Positions 57,803 through 64,000 of a DNA stretch of 64,000 bases are shown here, one piece after another; within the stretch, counting starts at the first letter, position 1; each line of letters opens with the position of its first letter. Position numbers and translations under genes: made by a program. The notes under the pieces are model-generated. The model was given only the letters and a program-made list of their open reading frames with translations, was not told the DNA's origin and ran no database searches. Origin of the DNA: Blattamonas nauphoetae. Lineage: Eukaryota > Preaxostyla > Oxymonadida. The DNA lies in the NCBI GenBank assembly GCA_033064195.1, contig JARBJD010000001.1:372001-436000 (forward strand), read 5' to 3'.

Positions 57803-59566
57803 TCAATGGTGGGGAATCTTCGGGGGATCATCCTGGCTCTGCTTCTCATCTTGTTCGTCTTCCTTTTCTTTTCCTCGACCGCTTGTTGTATTCCACCCCA
57901 GACACAGTTCTAAGGCAGTCAACCATTCTGTTGTGTTATCGTGTTCACAAACACATAAAACAGCACTTTCACTGCGTCTCACTTCAACACGAGCGTTTTG
58001 ACGCAGAAGACAGATGCCACGACCATCAAAAGTCACGACGGGCTGGTGGCGGGAATGGGCAGAGAGTCCGATCGAAATAGTCGAAGAGGAGGGCAAAACA
58101 AGCGGACGGAAAGATAAGGTGTGTCCAAGAAGAGGCGTGAGAAGGATGCAAGGAAGCTAAATGAGAATAAAGACGAGAAATGGGATGATGAAAAAGAAGG
58201 AAAAATCAAACCCCAGGGTGAAGGATTGGTCCACCTCCAGACAGACTGACACCCGATGAACCTGTCGCTGTGGCAACAACAAGACCTGATCCTTGGATAG
58301 TTGTGTTGTACCCACTGTTGATTCCGATCTCCATCGTACACAACGAATTGATAATCCCAGATACCATCACGTCATTCATCACATGACATTCTAACACAAC
58401 GTTCTTTGAATCCGCCGAATCTTGCAGAGGAGACTGATCATCCTGGTCACGTTGGATTTGAAGAGTGAGATCGATCTCCGTTGAATGTTGGGCTTCTAAT
58501 TTGTGTTCAGGCTCGGTTTCAACAATCCTAACAAATAAACGGTCTCGTTGTACAAGGTTGAACACTGGTGAACGCCAACATGATCGAATTCCGGCAGTCG
58601 GAGGAGGTTCGAAGATTGACTGGAGGATTCGGATAGCTCGTGAGAGTGGGAGGGATGTCATAAAGCCGAGACTTCCAGCATAGAAAGGAAGAATTAATGG
58701 GCATTGAGTTGCATCTTTTGGTGAGACTCCTGAGAAGAGGCCGGCTGCTCGAAGAAGAGTTCCATCTCCACCAATAACAATGATACAATCGATATTGGCA
58801 AGATGAAAATTAGAAACTGAACTGTTGAGAACAGTTGGTTTCACGTGGAATCGGTGGGGCTCAGGTTTTGGAGGTGGTGTTGGTGATGAATGAGTATGGT
58901 CGTTGTATAATGCTGAAACTGATGAAGAATCAAATGCTGTGATTGCATGTCCACCTCGGGCAAGATTTCCTGTATAGTTGATGGTTAAATCATTTAATGG
59001 ATCGTGGATAATGACCCAGTCGAGTGAACCTTTTTTGAGTGATGGAGGTGGTGAACTAGCAGGCTGAATTCGGGGATCTGTGGAAAATGCCCTCGGTGGT
59101 GTTTGGGCAATTTCTGACAGGAGTTTCGAAGGAGGTGTATTACAGAGGAGAAGCGGCGTTTTGGATGCGAGAGGATGTGAAAACGGAAGGGGCGATGAAT
59201 GATGCTTTTCGGCCATTTCTGTCTTCGCAATGATGTTCGGTGACACGTGGTTGTTGGAAACGAATCGTTCAAATTCAGGGACTTCGAGAAAAACATGGAG
59301 ATCTAAACTCAGTAGATATCTTGGACAATGAGGGTGGAAAATGAAAATACTCGATGATTGTATCGGTGATCGAGTCAATTTGGGGATCTCCAGGTTTTCG
59401 ATACACTAGGACATTTGAAGGTTGACGAATCCATTTTCCTTGAAGCTAAGGAGAATTTTGAGAGATAACCGAATATAAACCCAACCGTTTGTCCATCAGG
59501 AGAAGCAAATAATTGAATTCGTCCGTGTGGAATCAGAGGTTCGTCGAGATTTGGTGAGAAATCCAT
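57803..59566 (-). CDS. NADK: NAD kinase
   Basis: Phosphorylates NAD to NADP. Exons join through introns near 59410-59460, near 59290-59355 and near 58150-58205. The order is a first exon MDFSPNLDEPLIPHGRIQLF, a family-specific block GKWIRQPSNVLVYRKPGDPQ, then the GGDGTLL motif in CIIVIGGDGTLLRAAGLFSG near 58758-58785, AGSLGFMTSL, the conserved NDVMVSGIINSL with a following stretch around YNTTIQGSGLVVATATGSSG, SGGGPILHPG, TPLLGHTLSFRPLVLPSSS and FDGRGICLLR. The last exon finishes with EWLTALELCLGWNTTS, matching the CLHWN ending of the family. An insert of about 90 Ser/Pro-rich residues separates the N-terminal block from GGDG. About 500 residues in all. Confidence 0.92.
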
Positions 59567-59705
59567 TCGAATGTGATCTAACCACTTAGAATCATGAAAT
59601 GAGTCGGAGAGAAATCAATCTATCGTGAAGCGTAGGTCTCGCAAAGATCAAATGAAAAAAAACTGAAATGAAAATTGGGGTATTAAATGAAGAGAAGGTG
59701 AAGTG

Positions 59706-60661
59706 CTAATTCTCTTTTTCCTTTTCATACTTCTTCCGGAAAATCCTCTCAATCGGATGGGGTGCCCAAAGCATGAAAACCCAGTGAATGATCAGGTTGA
59801 TGGATAAGATGGTAAAGATTATCAGAAACACAGGGAGAGGGAAGATTGATTTGTGTCCTCGAGCCCAGCATTCTGTAGCTCCTTCTGCTCGTTCAATATA
59901 GTACAATTTGTAACCTTTGCATATTCCGTCTGGACATTTGGGCTCTTCAACAATTTCTGTCTCATCCATGGTCTGAAGAGATCGATAAAAACAAGACAGA
60001 CTCCATTGAACACAGTAACAGCTGCTGAAAGTGTAGTACAGGAGCCCGAGGTAGGTGTTGCTCTGAGTGTATATGTGTGAAATTCTAAATCGAATGAGAT
60101 GTCTCCACTCCATCCCGCTGCTTGTGAGATTGTTTGTGTTGGTCTGTCGGTTGTTGAAACAGTGAAATCGTATGAGCAAGCCAAAGGTGTGTCAATACGA
60201 ACAACAACATTGCTATGATAGTAAGCAGGGATCGATATTGCTTGAGAAAAAGCGTAAAAATGGATAGAAAAAAATGGAAACAGCCAAGTGTGTGTGTTTC
60301 TGTGATCTCTTCTTGTTCCATATTGTTATTCACCCATTTTGATGCAGCTATGACATTACAATCTCCGACAAGTTCAACCTGATGAATGAACAGGAAGAAG
60401 TTCACACTTTGCTGGATGTATCCGGTTCCAGCTCGATAAAAAATCTTGCATCTCCAGTTTCATTCCATGTGCTCTCCACTGTGATTGCGCGAACGACCAT
60501 GAATATTATAAAGATTATCAGGAAGATGACCAAATGAGCGACCCAATACAAGATATCCGCAACAATCAAATATTTGGGCGGATGTATTCGATTATAGTAC
60601 GCTAGAAGGAAACATAAACGAGAAAAGTGGGAATACTCGGCGGTTCTTTCACAGTACTCAT
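59706..60661 (-). CDS. Two-pass membrane protein with luminal domain, unrecognised
   Basis: An ATG at 60661 opens MSTVKEPP, then after an intron YYNRIHPPKYLIVADILYWV leads into a first membrane helix (VAHLVIFLIIFIIFMVVRAI). A Thr/Asn-rich, probably non-cytosolic domain follows (YDFTVSTTDRPTQTISQAAG, then GWSGDISFDLEFHTYTLRAT). A Cys-containing block (KCPDGICKGYKLYYIERAEG) precedes a second membrane helix (LPVFLIIFTILSINLIIHWV) and a basic tail RIFRKKYEKEKEN. A 29-base intron at 60379-60407 is needed to keep frame. The middle introns are not all fixed. The dilysine-like C-terminus would suit an ER or Golgi protein. The family is not recognised. Confidence 0.6.
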
Positions 60662-60857
60662 TTTGTTGCCAACCTGCCCATTGTTTTCACGATGATGGCA
60701 TTGAAAGAAGAGATGAAGAAATATTGAGTATAATATCCGTGAATTGTTGTAATATCAAGCAATAATGACGCAATTATGAATGAAAACTGTTGTTTAATTG
60801 ATAGAATCGATCAACCCCTTGTTACTCCGTTGGGAGTTGAAAGAAGAGATGAAGTGA

Positions 60858-61920
60858 TTATGTTTGTCTTCTTCTGCCTTTCTTTTTGGTTCCTGTGGTG
60901 GGTGGTGGGACTAATATTTCTTCATCTCTTCTTTCAATGCCATTATCGTGATCACTCTTCAGTGATCTCCGATTAATGGCCATCTCATTCCGAGATGAAG
61001 AAATATTGAGTGCGTTGGGAGATTGGATTTGTTTCACATAGTGTTTCCTCATGACTCCAGATGTTGTGCTGAGCCGCGCTGCCCTTGCTACGTCGTCTTC
61101 GCCCCATCCTCTGTCAATCCGTTTCGAAATTCCTGCATGTTTGAGCGTATACGGCTTATACTGGTCTGTATCAATACCAGCTCTCCTCATGATCACGCCG
61201 GCCATCCTTGCTAAGTCTCCCCGCTTCTCTCTTCTCCGTCTGATGAGCAGAGAAGCTGGCAATTGGGAGCGGTGGACTGCCTCCTGTCCAACTCGCCAAG
61301 CCAACTAGAGAGACGATTCCCTTCACTGAGACCATCCTGTCTGAGAGTTACCTTTTCCGGTTCGTCCCCTGTTTTCAACTTGGTTAGAAATGAGACGGTT
61401 GTTTCGTCAGAGATGGTGATCGATTCCCGTCTGATCCTCGCTGCCTCTGTAAATCTGATCGCATGATGCAGAACCAGAATGATAGTCATAGCAGTCTGAA
61501 CCTCCTCGTCAGAGATGTCCTTCCTGTTCAACCACATTCTATCCAATTCGACCTCCATCTTCGCAGCATCCCATGTATCCGAATATCTTGCTTGCTGGGG
61601 GTAGACTTTCTTCATCCCCTTCATTGCAGCGGAGACGATCATGGACGCTCCAACCTGCCCCTTTCCAAGTAGCTGTGATAATGTTGACAGCGCGCTGCGA
61701 TCTACATGTGGTGGTCTTTTCTTCTTATTCTTTGTCGATGCAATTTGCTCTGACAGATAATTCACAACGGTGACTTCATTAGTGTCTCTCCAGTCTCGAC
61801 CGGTCTTGTCAGAATCAATAATCCATTTCCTGATCGCTCCCGCGTATTGACGTTCCGTCGCATCGCTGATTCCAGCAAGAATCCAGATCATTGTATCTTT
61901 GCTGATTCCAATTTCCTCGG
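60858..61920 (-). mobile_element. DIRS element part: tyrosine recombinase region
   Basis: Sequence like a phage-type integrase: a core-binding part (ISDATERQYAGAIRKWIID), an arginine box (HHAIRFTEAARIRRESI) and a C-terminal box with the His and Tyr neighbourhood (YTLKHAGISKRI, MRKHYVKQ). It lies downstream of the reverse transcriptase region, in the DIRS order. Part of the fossil above. Confidence 0.82.
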
Positions 61921-63862
61921 CTAGGCCCTCCCAGATCTCCCCAGCAAGAATGCTCGAAGGAGACCTGGGGGTCGGCTGCCCTTCGAAGCGATCATCCCTG
62001 GTCCCATCTGGGTGATTTGATCCGTCCTGCCCAGACAGATTGATGTTGTTGACATCTGGAGTAATTGATCCAGTCCCGGGACTGTCGACCAGTCTGGAAT
62101 GATGAGGACTGTCATCGGACGGGCGTGATAAAGTTTGTTGATCACGCGCTGAATGAGTGGTATTGGTGGGAAGGCGTAAACACAATCTTCCGCCGTCCAA
62201 TCCTGTAAGAGGGCATTTGTGCCCTGGGACTCTTCCTCCCTCATCAGACTCCAGTAGCGAGTCACCTTCCTGTTGCTTACAGATGCAAACGCGTCTATGG
62301 TTGGTCTGATGTGTAAACTGTTGATTAGTTGGGTGAAGACCTCCGTTTTGAGAGTGAAGTCTGATGAATCTCTCATTCTTGAGAGACGATCCGCAACTGA
62401 ATTGTTTTCGCCGGCAATGTGCTCGGCCCAGAGGCGGCATTGAAAACGGTGTGCCTCGTTGAAGAGGGCTCTGAAGATTGTTAGTAGCGAGAGACATGTG
62501 CTCTTGCGATTGATATTTGACACTACTGTAGTGTTGTCTGATATCACCAGGATATCGTCGCCTGGGATTATCTGATTTGCCGCAATCCCTTCCGTCAGAC
62601 CCATCAGTACGGCTTGGGCTTCGCGATGGTTGCTTGTGTAGTCTTTCCCGTCGACGAAGTGATCTTGCCAGTGTCTGACAACCTTTCCTCTCTTCCACAC
62701 AACGCCGACGCCCCACTCGCTGGCGTCGGTCGTCATGGAGACGGTGTGACAGAATGGTCTGATTGATCTTGACATTTGCTTCATGAGGTGTGAATCCCAC
62801 CATGCGAGCTCTTCGAACACAACTTCTGACATCAGGTCCATCTCTCCGTAACCACCCCTCGTGACTAGTGTCTCTTTCCATGCGACCATCTCGCGAGTAT
62901 TGAAATGCGCGCGGTCGTCTGCAAATGCGAGCGCTTGAAGTTTGCCCACAAGAGATGCCATCGTGTGAGCCCTCGTCCTGACTCCTTTCTTGTGTTGTTG
63001 AATTCTCTCCCTGACCGTCTGTGCAATCTTCCTTCGTTTCGCTTCTTCCACGGCGACTGTCATTTCTATCGCATTCCACTCGAAGCCTAGATATTGTCCC
63101 ACTTGTGTTGGCTCCATCCTTGACTTCGCCGCGTTGATCGTGAAACCCAACCGACGAAGTTCCGCTGCTACTGCTCTTGCATTCCTTGCTGCAGAATCTC
63201 TTGAGCTGCCGAAGATTATGAAATCGTCGAGGTAAGCCACAATTGGGAAGAGTGGGCGGAACTTCGCGATGATTGGGCGCATTATTTTCGTAAACGTCCT
63301 CGGTGCCGATGTTAAACCGAAGCAGAGAGTTGTTTGAACGTAATCTATCCCGTCGACCCTGAAGCCGAAGTACGGGATACTCTCCTGTGAAGAGAAACGT
63401 GTAAATATGCGTGCGTGAGATCTAGAGTGCAAAACCATATTCCCTGGTCATCGTCCTTGCCACCGTTGTGGCTCCCTCCATCTTGAAATGATGTTTGACG
63501 ACGTGATCGTTTATCCCTCTGCAATCGAGGATCCTCCTCCAATCCCCGTCCCTCTTGGGGATCACGAATGTTGCACTGTATGCTTTTACCTCTCCATCTT
63601 CTGCCTTGCGAATGACCAGTTGACTTAACTCCTCTGTGAGCAGGAGCTGAAGAGCCTGGGTCTCCCTGACTCCCTGGTGAATTTCTACGGGGTACCCCGC
63701 GCTTGTCGGTGGGCCACTCTCGGACCATTCGACTTCCACGCCTTCTTTGATCAATTTTTCCAGATTGTACTCCCTCCACGCCTCTGCAAAGAACTTTGTT
63801 CTCCCACCCATGAGATGGGGTGAATCTTCCTTTCCTTCCTGATCTATTGCTTCTTCGACCAC
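61920..63862 (-). mobile_element. DIRS element part: reverse transcriptase and ribonuclease H region
   Basis: The catalytic YLDDF box of reverse transcriptase is recognisable near 63225, and ribonuclease H landmarks such as TTDASEWGVGVVW and GENNSVADRLSR follow. The order RT then RNase H, with no protease or integrase between, fits DIRS-type elements. It is treated as part of the fossil above. Confidence 0.85.
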
Positions 63863-64000
63863 TTCCGTTGGCCTGGGGATGGTTGTCTCCGTGATGACAT
63901 TCTCGAACCGTCGGGGCGTGGTTCGTTTCGTTGTTGGAATGCATTCTGAGATTGTTGTTGTCCTCTGGATTGATTGTACCGCCCCTGTGCGGGGCCCTCG

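Larger units (their letters stand above)
60697..64000 (-). mobile_element. DIRS-type (tyrosine recombinase) retroelement, runs off the window
   Basis: A retroelement fossil on the minus strand that continues past position 64000. From its upstream side it holds a region resembling a reverse transcriptase and ribonuclease H, then a tyrosine recombinase in place of an integrase, which is the mark of the DIRS order. The downstream end has repeats typical of the group: a perfect 29-base inverted pair (60697-60725 with 60913-60941) and a 20-base direct copy near 60992-61011. Long open stretches suggest it is young. The coding potential is spread over more than one frame, so it is probably broken in perhaps two or three places, though overlapping frames are also known in this family and may explain part of it. 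Confidence 0.85.

Noticed and set aside
1-64000. CRISPR arrays, bacterial operons and riboswitches
   Set aside because: None seen; spliceosomal introns and eukaryotic genes throughout make them irrelevant here.

Overview
The window reads as a compact, intron-rich nuclear genome of a flagellated protist that uses the standard genetic code (TAA, TAG and TGA all end genes). Nearly every gene is a recognisably eukaryotic protein cut by very short GT-AG introns. The ones I could place by phase run mostly from 25 to 80 bases, and the donors usually read GTATGN, GTTTGN or GTCTGN. Flagellar genes (CFAP44, SSNA1/DIP13), a meiotic gene (MSH5), the UFM1 protease UFSP2 and a DIRS-type retroelement are present. 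Together these would fit a free-living or commensal excavate, for example an intron-rich oxymonad of the Blattamonas type. That placement is inference; no sequence search was possible.

Layout. 0.2-3.7 kb (+): coatomer zeta, an unknown helical protein, eIF2B beta. 4.1-4.7 kb (+): a secreted Gly/Cys/Asn-rich protein. 4.8-7.0 kb (-): a VAMP7-like R-SNARE and a PlsC-type acyltransferase. 7.1-12.5 kb (+): a Pro/Ser-rich protein, actin-interacting protein 1, a GLE1-like mRNA export factor. 12.6-24.7 kb (-): CacyBP/SIP, a PP2C phosphatase with long tails, and the very large axonemal protein CFAP44. 24.9-29.05 kb: an unknown gene (-), TAP42/IGBP1 (+), a ubiquitin-type E2 (-), ribosomal protein uL16/RPL10 (-). 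29.2-30.1 kb: a long inverted repeat. 30.2-39.2 kb (-): two unknown small genes, UFSP2, MRG15/Eaf3, MSH5, a small membrane protein. 39.3-40.7 kb (+): protein disulfide isomerase. 41.9-44.1 kb (-): a coiled-coil plus propeller-like protein. 44.36-48.04 kb: three nested TA-flanked DNA elements. 48.0-49.5 kb (+): an amino-acid permease whose start codon sits five bases beyond the outer element's TA. 49.8-60.7 kb (-): SSNA1, the spliceosomal helicase Brr2, NAD kinase, a two-pass membrane protein. 60.7-64 kb (-): a DIRS-type retroelement that runs off the window.

The genes do not form operons or a single pathway. Groupings that make sense are vesicle traffic (coatomer zeta, R-SNARE), translation (eIF2B beta, RPL10), mRNA maturation and export (Brr2, GLE1), phosphatase control (PP2C, TAP42), ubiquitin and UFM1 systems (E2, CacyBP, UFSP2) and cilia (CFAP44, SSNA1). 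Intergenic gaps are commonly 50-250 bases, so promoters must be short and several are shared by divergent genes.

The most unusual structure is the 44.4-48.0 kb stack of foldback DNA elements. Its innermost member has two 492-base arms that appear identical, and the stack abuts the permease start codon.
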